Source of the DNA: Streptomyces tuirus | Lineage (GTDB): Bacteria > Actinomycetota > Actinomycetes > Streptomycetales > Streptomycetaceae | Assembly: GCA_018195615.1 (NCBI GenBank) | Contig: JAGTPG010000002.1 | Coordinates: forward strand, 6,503,501-6,567,500 | Direction: 5' to 3' | DNA length: 64,000 bases | In this document: one piece after another, positions 26,827 to 36,400 of the stretch | Position numbering within the stretch: position 1 is the first letter of the stretch | How the letters are laid out: every line of letters begins with the position of its first letter | Notes under the pieces: model-generated | Told to the model about the DNA's origin: nothing | What the model saw: the letters and a program-made list of their open reading frames with translations, nothing else | The model's database searches: none | Program-made: the position numbers and the translations under genes

Positions 26827-29800
26827 GTGTACCGGGAGTACGCGTCAGTTGACGGAGCGTCATCCGGGCCCAAGAGTTCACGAGTCAGGAATGCGAGCAC
26901 CGGTGCAGAAGACGCGGCCTCGTCGCACAGGCAAGCAGACGGCCCCGTTCAGGGCGCTGAGCCGACGCCCACCACCGGCAAGGGCCGCCCCACCCACGTA
27001 CGCAACCGGCTCATCGTCGCCGTGGCCGTGGTCGCCGCAGCCATCGCCGGCGCCGGCACCCCGTCGGTCCTCGCCGCGTCCGGGGAACTCCACGACGCGC
27101 AGGAGCTCGTGACGCTCGCCGGGCAGACGCAGGACGCCCTCGCCCTCGCGCACTCCCTCGCCGACGAGCGGGACGACGTCACCTCATACATCGCGGCCGG
27201 CCGCCCCAAGTCCAAGGCGCCCTCCGAGCAGCGCAGCGCCCGCGTGGACCGGCAGGTGGAGGAACTGCGCTCGGACACCGACACGCCCGCCCCGCTCCGC
27301 TCGGACCTCGACGCGATAGCCGCCGTACGCCGAGCGGCGCTCACCGGCAAGAGCAGCGCTCTCGAAGCGCATCAGGCGTATTCCACCGCCATCACCGAAC
27401 TCCACCGGCTCGCCGAGCAGCTGGCGCAGCAGACGCCGCCCCGCGCGGGTGCCGGCGGACACGCCCTGGCCGAGCTGGACTCCGCCGTCCAGCAGGCCGC
27501 CGCGGCCCGGGGCCTGCTGCTCGCCGCCCTCAGCGTGCCGCGCAGCACCGACACGGTCATCGACCCCGTCACGGGCCTGCCGACCGAGACCTCCACCTCC
27601 TCGGACGCCGACGCCCGGCAGCGCGGCGCCCTGAGCGCCGCCGCCCAGCAGGCCCGGCTGCGCTCCGACGCGGCCCTGGCCGACTTCCGCGCCACCGCCC
27701 CCGAAGCGGCCCGCACCTCGTTCGACAACACGGTCACCGGCACCGAGGTCAACTCCGCCGAGAAGTACCTCGCGACCCTGACCGACCAGCCCACGCTCAC
27801 CGACAGCGAACTCTCCACCAACAGCAAGAAGCTGGACACGGCCCTCTCCGCACGGGTCGACCTGATGCGCGGTGTGGAGTCCGCCCTCTACGACCGCCGC
27901 ACCAAGGACCTCGAGGCCCTGCGCGACGACGATGTCACCGCGCTGGAGATCCGCATCGCCGTCCTCGGCGCCCTCATGCTCCTCGCCGTCGGCGTGGCCA
28001 CGGGCATGGCACGCAGCCTCACACGCCCCCTCGCGGTGCTGCGCCTGGGCTCGAAGCGCCTGGCCGACGCGGACGACCCGGCGGCCGAGGAACCCGTCAA
28101 GTTCACCGGCCGCGACGACGAGTTCGCCCAGGTCGTCCGCTCCGTCAACGCCCTGCACACGCACGCTGTCGCCCTCACCGAGCGCATCACCACGCTGGAG
28201 TCCGACCGCAAGCACCTCGTCGGCCAGCGCCAGAAGATGGCCGACGCGCGCGAGGAACTGCGCGGCGAACTCGCCGAGTCCGCCGCCCAGTTGGAGCGTC
28301 TGCGCACGGCCATCGGCGGGACGTTCGTCAACCTCGCGCTGCGCACCCTCGGACTGGTCGAGCGGCAACTGGCCGTCATCGAGAACCTGGAGGAGCGCGA
28401 GCAGGACCCGGACCGCCTCGCCACGCTTTTCAAGCTCGACCACTTCGCGACGGTCATGCGCCGGCACAGCGAGAACCTCCTCGTCCTCGCCGGCACCGAG
28501 CACGTCCAGCACGCCGCCGGGCCCGTGCCGCTGGTGGACGTCGTCCGCGCCGCGGTCAGTGAGATCGAGCGGTACGAGCGGGTCCGGATCGCCGCGCTGC
28601 CGCCGCATGCGCACATCGCCGGGTTCGCCGCGGACGACCTCTCCCACCTGCTGGCCGAACTCATGGAGAACGCCACCTCGTTCTCCCCGCCCGACCTGCC
28701 CGTCGAGATCTCCGGCTGGCTGCTGGAGAACGGCGAGGTCATGCTCTCGGTCCAGGACGAGGGCATCGGCATGACCGAGGGCCGGCTGGAGCGGCTGAAC
28801 GCCCGCCTCTCCGACTTCGACCCGGAGGCGCCCTACGACCAGGAGGGCGAGGACGGTCTAGGCCTCGGCCTCTACGTCGTGGCCCGCCTCGCCCACCGCC
28901 ACGGTGTGCGCGTGCAGCTGCGTGAACAGAAGCAGGGCGGTGTCGCGGCGGTCGTCGTCCTGCCCCGCGCCCTGCTCGCGGCGGCCCCGACCGCAGCGGT
29001 CCCGGCGTCCGGCCCCCTCTCGAACACGGCGCACAGCTTCTCCCTCCCCGGCGCCGACGCCGAGGCCAACTCCAACGTCCTGCACGGCCGCGCCGGCAGC
29101 GGCGACCCACTGGTGGCACTGGCGGAGAAGGCGGTACGGAGGGAAGAGACGACGGGCACGGAGGGCCTCACCGAGCCGCAGACGGGGCTCACCGAGTCTG
29201 CGGGGCCTGGGGAGTCTGCCGGGTCTGCGGGGCTCACCGGGGCTGCGGGAACTGCTGGGCCCTCGGGGCCTGCCGAGTCCACGGAAGGCACCGGGCCTGC
29301 TGAGCTTGTGGAGTCCACAGGGAACGCCGGGTCTGCGGAGCTTGTGGAGTCTGCCGGGACAACCGACCCCGCGCAGCTCACCGGATCTGCGGGCCTCTCG
29401 GAACCCGGGGCCCCCGGGGAAGTGAGGGCGCCCAGGGAGCGCGGGGAGTACGCGGAGCCCAGGGAGTACGCGGAGCCCAGGGACTACGCGGAGCCCAGCC
29501 AGGTCGCGGACGCCGCCGAGGGCACGGAGACCGTCGAGCATCCGGAACCGGTGGAAGAGACAGGGCTGGCGGCCCCGGCAGCCGCGGCTGAACCGGGAAC
29601 GCCGACCGCCTGGGCGGCCACCGGGTCGACCGCACCCCCGGAGTCCGGACCGGCGGCACCCCTGCGGACGGGGCACCGGTGGCCCAGACGGACGACTGGG
29701 TGCCCGCGGCCTCTGCGGACGCGGCGCCGACAACCCCTGCGGAGGGGGCACCGGTGGCCCAGACGGACGACTGGGTGCCCGCGGCCTCTGCGGACGCGGC

Positions 29801-30622
29801 GCCGACAACCCCTGCGGACTGGACACCGGCAACCCCTGCGGAAGAGGCACCGGTGGCCCAGACGGACTGGACACCGGCAACCCCTGCGGACGCGGCACCG
29901 GTTGCACCGGCGGATGGGGCACCCGCGGTACCGGCGGATGGGGCACCCGCGGTACCGGCGGATGGGGCGCCCGCGACCTCTGCGGACGCGGCACCGGCAA
30001 CCCCCGCGGAAGCCGGCGTCCCGGCCGTTGCCCCGCTGGAGACTCCCGCCGAGACCACGATGGAGCTGTTGCTCCCGGCGCAGCAGGGGGAAACGCCCGC
30101 CGTGTCGCAGGGAGCGGTGGACTCCGCGGCGCAGCAAGGCGAGTCGGAGTCGGTGTGGCAGGGACGGCCGCACCCGGCCCACCACGCTCCCGCAGCCGCC
30201 GACGGCGAGATCGCCCCACAGGGCCACCCGCACACGACCACGAAACCCGCACGGGGGGTGCGGGTGGGAACAACACCGCCGCAGGCGAAGCCGAGGCGGA
30301 GGCCGACGCCGAACACGAACGCGTCACCGACAAGGGCCTCCCCAAGCGCACCCCGAAGATCACCGCCCCGACCACCGCGCCCCGCCAGCGCAGCGGATCC
30401 GTCGACGCCGAAGCCCTCCGCCGCCGCCTCGGCGGATTCCGGCAGGGCGCCCAGGCCGGCTACCGCGAGGTAGAGGCGGAGATCGCCGAGAAGACGGCCT
30501 CGCACAAGCGGCCGGCCACCGGCACATCTGGACCAGCTGAATCCGAAGAAGCCACGGGGGCACAGTCGAGGAGGCAAGCAGTTGACCGCTCCCAGTACCT
30601 TCGGACTGATCGGACTGAGTAG
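26827..30622 (+). pseudogene. cvnA: Conservon sensor kinase-like protein CvnA with NIT domain; two one-base frameshifts
   Basis: About 1265 residues after correction. A first membrane helix (LIVAVAVVAAAIAGAG) is followed by an extracellular nitrate/nitrite-sensing-type helical domain to about residue 375, a second helix, HAMP (RSLTRPLAVLRLGSKRLAD) and a GHKL ATPase (LMENATSFSPPDLPVEI; VQDEGIGM; GLGLGLYVVARLAHRHG). As in other CvnA proteins no canonical H-box is seen. A 400-residue low-complexity Ala/Pro/Glu tail follows, with a 25-residue tandem repeat. Missing bases at 29659-29662 (C run) and 30253-30258 (G run) break the tail; both fit sequencing error. It ends inside the start of cvnB. Confidence 0.85.
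29660..29815 (+). repeat. 75-bp tandem repeat in the cvnA tail
   Basis: A 75-bp unit (25 residues, containing GAPVAQTDDWVPAASADAAP) occurs twice in tandem, followed by shorter related copies to about 29990. A separate 18-bp repeat encoding YAEPRE lies at about 29447-29500. Confidence 0.8.
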
Positions 30623-31106
30623 TGAGGCCCGCAACCTCCACTGGCTGCTGACGAACCTCGTCGAAGAGGTACCCGGCATCCTCTCGGTCGCGGTCGTCTC
30701 GTCCGACGGACTGCTCCTGCTGTCCTCCGACGACCACCGCAACCAGCAGGCCCGGGAGGCCCTCCAGGCCCGCGGCACCAAGAAGACCGGCCCGCGCGGC
30801 TCCGCCGCCGACCTGGCCACCATCGTCTCCGGCATCGGCAGCCTCACCGTCGGCGCCGCCAAGCTGATGGACTTCGGCGGGGTCCGGCACACCATGGTCG
30901 CGATGGACGAGGGCAGCCTGTTCGTGATGTCCATCAGCGACGGCTCGCTGCTCGGCGTCCACGGCTCCGCGGACTGCGACATGAGCGTGGTGGCGTACCA
31001 CATGGCCCTGTTCGTCGGCCGCGCCGGACACGTCCTGACGCCGGAGCTCCGCAGCGAACTCCGCAAATCCCTGGAGGATTCCCAGACGACGGGGAGGGCC
31101 CGATGA
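30582..31106 (+). CDS. cvnB: Roadblock/LC7 domain protein CvnB
   Basis: A 174-residue conservon component. The roadblock/LC7 fold is visible from LHWLLTNLVEEVPGILSVAVVSSDGLLL to SVVAYHMALFVGRAGHVLTPELR. Such proteins act as GTPase-regulating dimers, here presumably for CvnD. Start is TTG 30582 with GAGGAGGCAAGCAG upstream; it overlaps the end of cvnA by 41 bases. It overlaps cvnC by 4 nt (ATGA). Confidence 0.92.
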   Translation: MTAPSTFGLIGLSSEARNLHWLLTNLVEEVPGILSVAVVSSDGLLLLSSDDHRNQQAREALQARGTKKTGPRGSAADLATIVSGIGSLTVGAAKLMDFGGVRHTMVAMDEGSLFVMSISDGSLLGVHGSADCDMSVVAYHMALFVGRAGHVLTPELRSELRKSLEDSQTTGRAR

Positions 31107-31525
31107 GCAGTACGCCCAAGCATCATCTCCCGGTCCGCGGCGGTGACCGCAAACCCGCCCGGGTCCGCCCCTACTCCCTCACCGGCGGCCGCACCCGCTT
31201 CGGCCACGTCCTGCTGGTGGAGACCTTCGTGGCGAGCACGGCCGCACTGGAGGCCCCGGAGGAGCGCCGGGAACTGACGAACGGTTGCCTCTCCACCCGT
31301 GTGATGCCGGAGCTCCAGGCCATCGTCGAACTGTGCCGCCGGATGCGTACGGTGGCCGAGATCGCCGCGCTGCTGAAGATGCCGCTCGGCGTGGTCCGCG
31401 TGCTCCTCAGCGACCTCGCGGACCAGGGAAAGATCCGTGTGTACGGAACGGGCACCGGCCATGGCACGGGCCGCCCGGACCGAGCTCTGCTGGAAAGGGT
31501 GCTGAGTGGACTCCGTCGTCTCTGA
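31103..31525 (+). CDS. cvnC: DUF742 protein CvnC
   Basis: A 140-residue conservon component of the DUF742 family. VRPYSLTGGRTRFGH is near residues 17-31, and a winged-helix-like half (RRMRTVAEIAALLKMPLGVVRVLLSDLADQGKIRVYG) follows. It is predicted to link CvnA, CvnB and CvnD in a membrane-associated complex, as proposed for the family. It overlaps cvnB by 4 nt and cvnD by 20 nt. Confidence 0.92.
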   Translation: MSSTPKHHLPVRGGDRKPARVRPYSLTGGRTRFGHVLLVETFVASTAALEAPEERRELTNGCLSTRVMPELQAIVELCRRMRTVAEIAALLKMPLGVVRVLLSDLADQGKIRVYGTGTGHGTGRPDRALLERVLSGLRRL

Positions 31526-32152
31526 CGCCGCTCACGGCGTCTCTGCTTCATCCCCGTTCGTCCAGCCCGACGAGAGCATGCACGCCTGGCAGACGGACCG
31601 CACCCGGGCCCCCATCGCCACGAAGATCGTGGTGGCGGGCGGCTTCGGCGTGGGCAAGACCACGCTGGTCACCGCCGTCTCGGAGATCACGCCCCTGCAG
31701 ACCGAGGCGCTGATGACCGAGGCGAGCGAGGCCACCGACGACCTCACCGCCACGCCGGGCAAGTCCACCACCACCGTGGCCATGGACTTCGGGCGCATCA
31801 CGCTCGACGACGACCTGGTGCTCTACCTGTTCGGCACGCCGGGCCAGCAGCGGTTCTGGTTCATGTGGGACGACATCGTCCGCGGCGCGATCGGCGCCGT
31901 CGTGATGGCCGACACGCGCCGTCTGAAGGACTGCTTCCCGGTCCTGGACTACTTCGAGAGCTCCGGACTGCCGTACGTGGTCGCGGTCAACCACTTCGAC
32001 GGCAGTGAGCGGTTCGAGCCGGAGGACGTGCGGGAGGCCTTGACCATCCCGCAACACATACCTGTCATGATCATGGACGCGCGTCGCCGGATCTCCGTGA
32101 TCGAGACCCTCCTGGCCCTGGTGGGCCACGCGCTCGACGAAACCCCGAGTAG
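31506..32152 (+). CDS. cvnD: Conservon GTPase CvnD
   Basis: About 215 residues. Small Ras-like ATP/GTPase of conservons: P-loop GGFGVGKTTLV near residues 46-56, switch region TATPGKSTTTVAMDFG, LFGTPGQQRFWFMWDD near 108-123 (G3) and VNHFDG (NKxD-like). As read, the frame runs without a stop into the monooxygenase downstream. One extra C at 32143-32146 would instead give ...DETPE and a TAG at 32150-32152, then a ribosome site and ATG. That is the normal conservon layout, so I annotate two genes. Confidence 0.88.
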
Positions 32153-32165
32153 AGGACAGCCCCGC

Positions 32166-33428
32166 ATGCGGAAGATACTCGTCGTCGGAGCCGGTCAGTC
32201 CGGACTCCAGATAGCTCTCGGCCTCCAGTCCCAGGGGTACGAGGTCACCCTGATGTCCAACCGGACGGCGGACGAGATCCGCACCGGCCGGGTCATGTCG
32301 ACGCAGTGCATGTTCCACACGGCCCTGCAGCACGAGCGCGACCTCCAGCTGAACTTCTGGGAGTCCCAGGCCCCGAAGATCGAAGGACTCGGCGTCTCGG
32401 TCGCCGCACCCGGCTCCTGGGCCGAGGGCCCCGCGGCCCGTGCGATCGACTGGCTGGGCCGACTCGACGGGTACGCGCAGTCGGTCGACCAGCGGGTGAA
32501 GATGGCCGGCTGGATGGAGACGTTCGCGCAGCGCGGCGGACAGCTCGTCATCCACGGCGCGGCCGTCGGCGACCTCGACTACTTCTCCCGTACGTACGAC
32601 CTGGTGCTCGTCGCGGCCGGCAAGGGCGAGCTGGTCCAGATGTTCGCCCGGGACCCCGAGCGGTCCCCCTACAGCGAGCCGCAGCGCGCGCTGGCCGTGT
32701 CCTACGTCCACGGCCTCGGCCCGCGCCCTGAGCACCCGGACACCGAAGGGGTCCGCTGCAACCTCGTGCCGGGCGTCGGCGAGCTGTTCGTCATGCCCAC
32801 CCTGACCACCTCCGGACGTGCCGACATCCTGTTCTGGGAGGGCATACCCGGCGGCCCGCTCGATGTCTTCAACGGCGTCAAGGACCCGGCGGAGCACCTC
32901 TCCCTGACCCTGGAACTCATGGAGCGGTACGTCCCCTGGGAGTACGCGCGGGCCACCAAGGTCGAGCTGACCGACGCGGGCGGCACACTGGCCGGCCGCT
33001 ACGCCCCCACCGTCCGCAACCCCGTCGGCCGCCTCCCCGGCGGCGGGCTCGTGCTGGGCGTGGCGGACGTCGTCGTTGCGAACGACCCGATCACCGGCCA
33101 GGGCTCCAACTCCGCGTCGAAGTGCGCGGCCGCCTACCTCTCCTCGATCGTCGAGCGCGGCGACAAGCCGTTCGACGAGGAGTGGATGCGGGCCACCTTC
33201 GACCGCTACTGGGACACCGCGCAGCACGTCACCAAGTGGACCAACGCGATGCTCGCGCCGCCGCCGGAGCACATCCTGAACCTGATCGGCGCCGCCGGTG
33301 AGCTCCAGCCGGTCGCCGACCGGTTCGCCAACGGCTTCAACGACCCGGCCGACTTCGAGAACTTCTTCTACGAGCCGGAGAAGGCGCAGGCCTACCTGGT
33401 CGAGGTCTCCGGCGCCGGCGCCGCGTAG
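32166..33428 (+). CDS. Styrene/indole monooxygenase-type flavoprotein
   Basis: A 420-residue FAD-dependent monooxygenase of the StyA-like family, normally working with a separate flavin reductase on aromatic alkenes or indoles. The N-terminal dinucleotide fold is ILVVGAGQSGLQIALGLQ near residues 4-21, with VLVAAGKGEL near 148-157 and the FAD-binding GVADVVVANDPITGQGSNSAS near 300-320. ATG 32166 follows AGAGGACAGCCCCGC. The frame is continuous with cvnD only because of an apparent missing base. Its place directly behind a conservon suggests that the GTPase switch and this enzyme are co-expressed. Substrate unknown. Confidence 0.85.
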   Translation: MRKILVVGAGQSGLQIALGLQSQGYEVTLMSNRTADEIRTGRVMSTQCMFHTALQHERDLQLNFWESQAPKIEGLGVSVAAPGSWAEGPAARAIDWLGRLDGYAQSVDQRVKMAGWMETFAQRGGQLVIHGAAVGDLDYFSRTYDLVLVAAGKGELVQMFARDPERSPYSEPQRALAVSYVHGLGPRPEHPDTEGVRCNLVPGVGELFVMPTLTTSGRADILFWEGIPGGPLDVFNGVKDPAEHLSLTLELMERYVPWEYARATKVELTDAGGTLAGRYAPTVRNPVGRLPGGGLVLGVADVVVANDPITGQGSNSASKCAAAYLSSIVERGDKPFDEEWMRATFDRYWDTAQHVTKWTNAMLAPPPEHILNLIGAAGELQPVADRFANGFNDPADFENFFYEPEKAQAYLVEVSGAGAA

Positions 33429-34567
33429 TCCCCTTCTTCTCCCTCGTATCCCTCGTCCGACCCGTCCGTGGCGCCCTCGGGGAGCTCCGGCGGCTCGTAC
33501 CGCCGCAGGGGCTTCCCGTCCGGGTCGGGGCGTACGGCGCCCAGGAGCGGGTTGGCCGCGATGGGTGACACCTTCACCTTCGCGCCGGGGCGGGGTGCCT
33601 GCACCACCATGCCGCCGCCGAGGTACAGCGCCACGTGCGTGGCTTCCCGGAAGTACACGACCAGGTCCCCCGGGCGCAGCTCGGAGAGCGGGACGGGCTT
33701 CAGCCTCTTCCACTGCTCCTGGCTGGTCCGGGGGATGGGCGTCCCGGCCGCCGCCCACGCCTGTGAGGTCAGCCCCGAGCAGTCGTACGACGTGGGGCCC
33801 TCCGCGCCCCACTGGTACGGCTTGCCGAGCTGCCGCACGGCGTAGCGCACGGCCCGGTCGCCCTCGGCCGACGGCCGGCGCGCGCCGCTGAGCGCGCCGG
33901 ACGCCATGAGCTCCTCCTGCGCGTCCTTGATCCCGTTCTTCTCGAACTCGGCGAGGGCGGCGAGCTGGTCGCGGTTGAGGGAGGCGAGCAGTTCCTCGAC
34001 GTCGTGCAGCCGCTCGTGGACCCGGTCCCGTTCTTTCTTCCGCCGCTCGGTGAGGGCGAGCTGCTCGTCGAGGGCCTTGCGGGCCTTGCGGGCCAGGTCG
34101 CGGGTCTTGCGTTCGCTGCCGGTCAGCCGGCCGATGGCCTCGGCCCGTTCCCGCGCCAGCCGGCCGATCACATGGCCCTGGTCGATGGCGTGCTGCGGGT
34201 CGCGGGCCAGGAGCAGGCGTACGTACGGGGAGAGGCCGGTGCTGTTCTGGTACTGCTGACGGGCCAGCCGGCCGGCCGCGCCCCGGCTGTCGTGCAGCGA
34301 GAGCCGGGCGCGGGCGAGGGCGCGATGGAGGCGGTCGGTCTCGGCCCGCTGCTTCTTCAGCTTCTCCTCGGTGGCGTTGTAGGCCTCGGTGGCCTTTTCG
34401 GCGTCCCGGTAGAGCTGCTGAAGGTCCGTCAGCAGGTGGGCGACGGAGGCGGTGTCCTGTCCGGGGCCGGGTTCGGGAGCGGCCCGGGCGGGCAGGGGTG
34501 CGAGGGCTGCTCCGGTTGCCGTCGCCGTGATGCAGACCAGAACCAGACGTGCGAGCCTTCCTGACAT
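33392..34567 (-). CDS. Secreted NlpC/P60 (C40) peptidoglycan endopeptidase
   Basis: A 391-residue exported cell-wall hydrolase. Signal peptide is residues 1-29 (VLVCITATATGAALAPLPARAA). A long coiled coil follows (about 40-240, rich in Arg/Glu/Leu), then the NlpC/P60 domain with catalytic Cys in SYDCSGLTSQAW, His in ATHVALYLG and the third polar residue downstream. RipA-like architecture. ATG 34567 has GGAGGTGACGGC. An in-frame ATG 12 codons earlier lacks a ribosome site. The 3' end overlaps the monooxygenase end by 37 bases. Confidence 0.92.
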   Translation of the reverse strand: MSGRLARLVLVCITATATGAALAPLPARAAPEPGPGQDTASVAHLLTDLQQLYRDAEKATEAYNATEEKLKKQRAETDRLHRALARARLSLHDSRGAAGRLARQQYQNSTGLSPYVRLLLARDPQHAIDQGHVIGRLARERAEAIGRLTGSERKTRDLARKARKALDEQLALTERRKKERDRVHERLHDVEELLASLNRDQLAALAEFEKNGIKDAQEELMASGALSGARRPSAEGDRAVRYAVRQLGKPYQWGAEGPTSYDCSGLTSQAWAAAGTPIPRTSQEQWKRLKPVPLSELRPGDLVVYFREATHVALYLGGGMVVQAPRPGAKVKVSPIAANPLLGAVRPDPDGKPLRRYEPPELPEGATDGSDEGYEGEEGDYAAPAPETSTR

Positions 34568-34673
34568 GCCGTCACCTCCGATGTGGGGGTGGCCCTTTGC
34601 CACCGGACATCGTGAGGATCGGCGGTATCCGCGTGGTGTGCGCGTCCAGTGTGCGCGGTTCGGCGCAACGAGG

Positions 34674-34991
34674 TCACCCGTCGGCGTCGTCCGGGTTGCC
34701 GGGCGGCGTGGCGTGTGGCTTCGACCAAGGCCAGTTGAGCCGCCGGGTCGGGGCGCCCTCGGGGGCGTACTCGTACTTCCAGCGCTGGGTGAGTCCGACT
34801 CTGCCCTGTTCCCGGGGTACGCGGCGGTAGACCAGCACGGTGGGCGGGCCGCCCTCGGGGTCCGGGACGGGGATGCGGTACGTCTTGGGCGGGTGGCCGG
34901 TGATGCCGAGCAGGACGGGAACGACCCTGCCGTCCATGGGGCCGCCCTCGAAGGGGGTGTCTTCGCTCTTCACGGGAACAGTGTCAGACAT
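34674..34991 (-). CDS. Hypothetical protein, TetR-linked
   Basis: A 105-residue protein starting MSDTVPVKSEDTPFEGGPMDGRVVPVLLG. No transmembrane segment and no family recognised. It has conserved-looking aromatic motifs (YRIPVPDPEGGPPTVLVYRRV; RWKYEYAPEG). It overlaps the end of the TetR gene by 8 bases, so it is translated from the same transcript. Confidence 0.7.
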   Translation of the reverse strand: MSDTVPVKSEDTPFEGGPMDGRVVPVLLGITGHPPKTYRIPVPDPEGGPPTVLVYRRVPREQGRVGLTQRWKYEYAPEGAPTRRLNWPWSKPHATPPGNPDDADG

Positions 34992-35637
34992 CCTCGGCGA
35001 GGGCCTGGACCAGGGCGTCGGTCTGCGGATCGCGGCGGGCGGTCACGCTCAGCATGGCGACGAACTGCTCGACGAGCCAGTCGCGCAGTTCCTCGGCGGG
35101 TGGTTGCTTGTCCTCGTCCAGCCAGATGAGCGACGAGGCCTCGACGGCGGTGATCCACATCCGCACGGTCATGCGCAGGCGCGGGCCGGGCTCGGTGACC
35201 TCCAGGTGCCGGTAGATGTGCTCGGCGGCGGCGCGGCGCACGCCGTCGACGATGGCGGTGGTGCGCGACGTTTCGACGACGCTGCCGCCCTGGAGGAGGG
35301 CGCTGAAGCCGGCGTCGTGCTCGTCGACGAAGGTGAGGTAGCGGTCGAGGGCCCGGGACAGGCGGGGGAGCAGGGGGCCCTCGCGGGGTTCGTCGAAGCA
35401 GTGCCGCAGCTCGTCGGCGGCGGACCTGAGGGCGGCCTCGTACAGCTGCTGCTTGCCGCCGGGGAAGTACCGGTACACCAACGGCCGCGACACTCCGGCC
35501 GCCTCCGCCACGTCGTCCAGGGACACCTCCTCCGGCGCGCGGTGCGCGAAGAGGTTCAGCGCGGAGGTGAGGAGCTGGCTGCGGCGTTCCTCGACGCTGA
35601 GTCGCCGGTAGGCGGGGGTGGGGGCGGAGGGTGTCAT
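34984..35637 (-). CDS. TetR/AcrR-family transcriptional regulator
   Basis: A 217-residue regulator. The HTH is EEVSLDDVAEAAGVSRPLVYRYFPGGKQQLYEAAL near residues 35-69. The C-terminal ligand domain carries RMWITAVEASSLIWLDE, as in TetR_C proteins. ATG 35637 is chosen; codons upstream run into the intergenic repeat copy B. It forms an operon with the hypothetical protein downstream. Confidence 0.9.
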   Translation of the reverse strand: MTPSAPTPAYRRLSVEERRSQLLTSALNLFAHRAPEEVSLDDVAEAAGVSRPLVYRYFPGGKQQLYEAALRSAADELRHCFDEPREGPLLPRLSRALDRYLTFVDEHDAGFSALLQGGSVVETSRTTAIVDGVRRAAAEHIYRHLEVTEPGPRLRMTVRMWITAVEASSLIWLDEDKQPPAEELRDWLVEQFVAMLSVTARRDPQTDALVQALAEDV

Positions 35638-35684
35638 GACCCGCAGCGTAACCGGTGGCTCGTGCGGTCGGCCGGGTGCGGGAT

Positions 35685-35884
35685 TGCCTGCGGCGGCCTG
35701 CGCGGGTTGCGTGGGGTGCGCGTAGCGCCTACCCGTGGGTGGTGGGTCGGGGCCGCGCCGGGGGGTGTCCGTCCTCGGAACGGCGCGATGGGGTTGCGTG
35801 CCGACTGACTGTTCGTTGACGCGCCAACCGCTGCGGGCGGACACCCCCCGACACGGCCCCTTCTCGCCGTACGCGGGTGCGGGC
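35685..35884. repeat. Interspersed intergenic repeat, copy B
   Basis: The second copy of the roughly 200-bp element (copy A at 8849-9054). The 13-nt inverted arms are at 35759-35771 and 35838-35850 and are identical to those of copy A. Its right edge abuts the stop of a decayed gene on the minus strand. Confidence 0.75.
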
Positions 35885-36370
35885 TCAGTCGACGGCGGTG
35901 ATGCGGGCGGCCTTCGGTGTCAGTTCGGCCAGGCCCTGGCCCTCGAACACGTCGGCCTCCTTCAGCAGCGATTCCTGCTCGTGGGCGGCCGGGAACAGGG
36001 CGAGCACGCCGCCGTCGGAGGTCCGGAGTGCGTAGACGCTCTGCCGTTGGCCGCGCCCTCGGTGCTGCTCCGCTGATACGTCTTCCTGGCGTTCTCGACC
36101 GGCTTCGTGGCGGGGTCGACGGCCGGCTTCGGCAGGGGCTCGCCGCCGGCCCACAGGGGCAGCACCATCTTGTAGGTGCCGCCGACCTTGTCGAAGACCA
36201 GGACCACGCTGTTCTGCTGTCCTCGCTGGACCCGCCTCGACCGTCGCCAGCAGCTTCTCGTCCTGCGCCGCGTTGGCCTTGTTGTTGATCTCCTGGTAGT
36301 GGTCGGCGATCTTCTTGGCGGTCGCCTCGGTGACCACGCCCCGTAGCCACTGCGCATGGACATGACTGAC
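35885..36370 (-). pseudogene. Remnant of a DUF8094-like secreted protein
   Basis: Pieces in different frames read QWLRGVVTEATAKKIADHYQ, NSVVLVFDKVGGTYKMVLPL, EPLPKPAVDPATKPV and SVYALRTSDGGVLALFPAAH, ending in ITAVD and TGA at 35885. I recognise this as a family of Streptomyces lipoproteins from memory, normally about twice as long. Here the signal sequence is gone, a central block is missing and at least three frame changes occur. This is real decay beyond single-base errors. Family label is tentative. Confidence 0.55.
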
Positions 36371-36400
36371 CCGGGTTCGCTTTCGCGACGCGGGTGACCG

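Noticed and set aside
33392..33428. Frameshift suspected from the convergent overlap of the monooxygenase and NlpC/P60 genes
   Set aside because: Both C-termini read plausibly to their stops; a 37-bp convergent overlap is acceptable.
34984..35844. Longer TetR start inside the repeat element
   Set aside because: The added residues are the translated repeat, also seen antisense to copy A; HTH spacing is normal from 35637.
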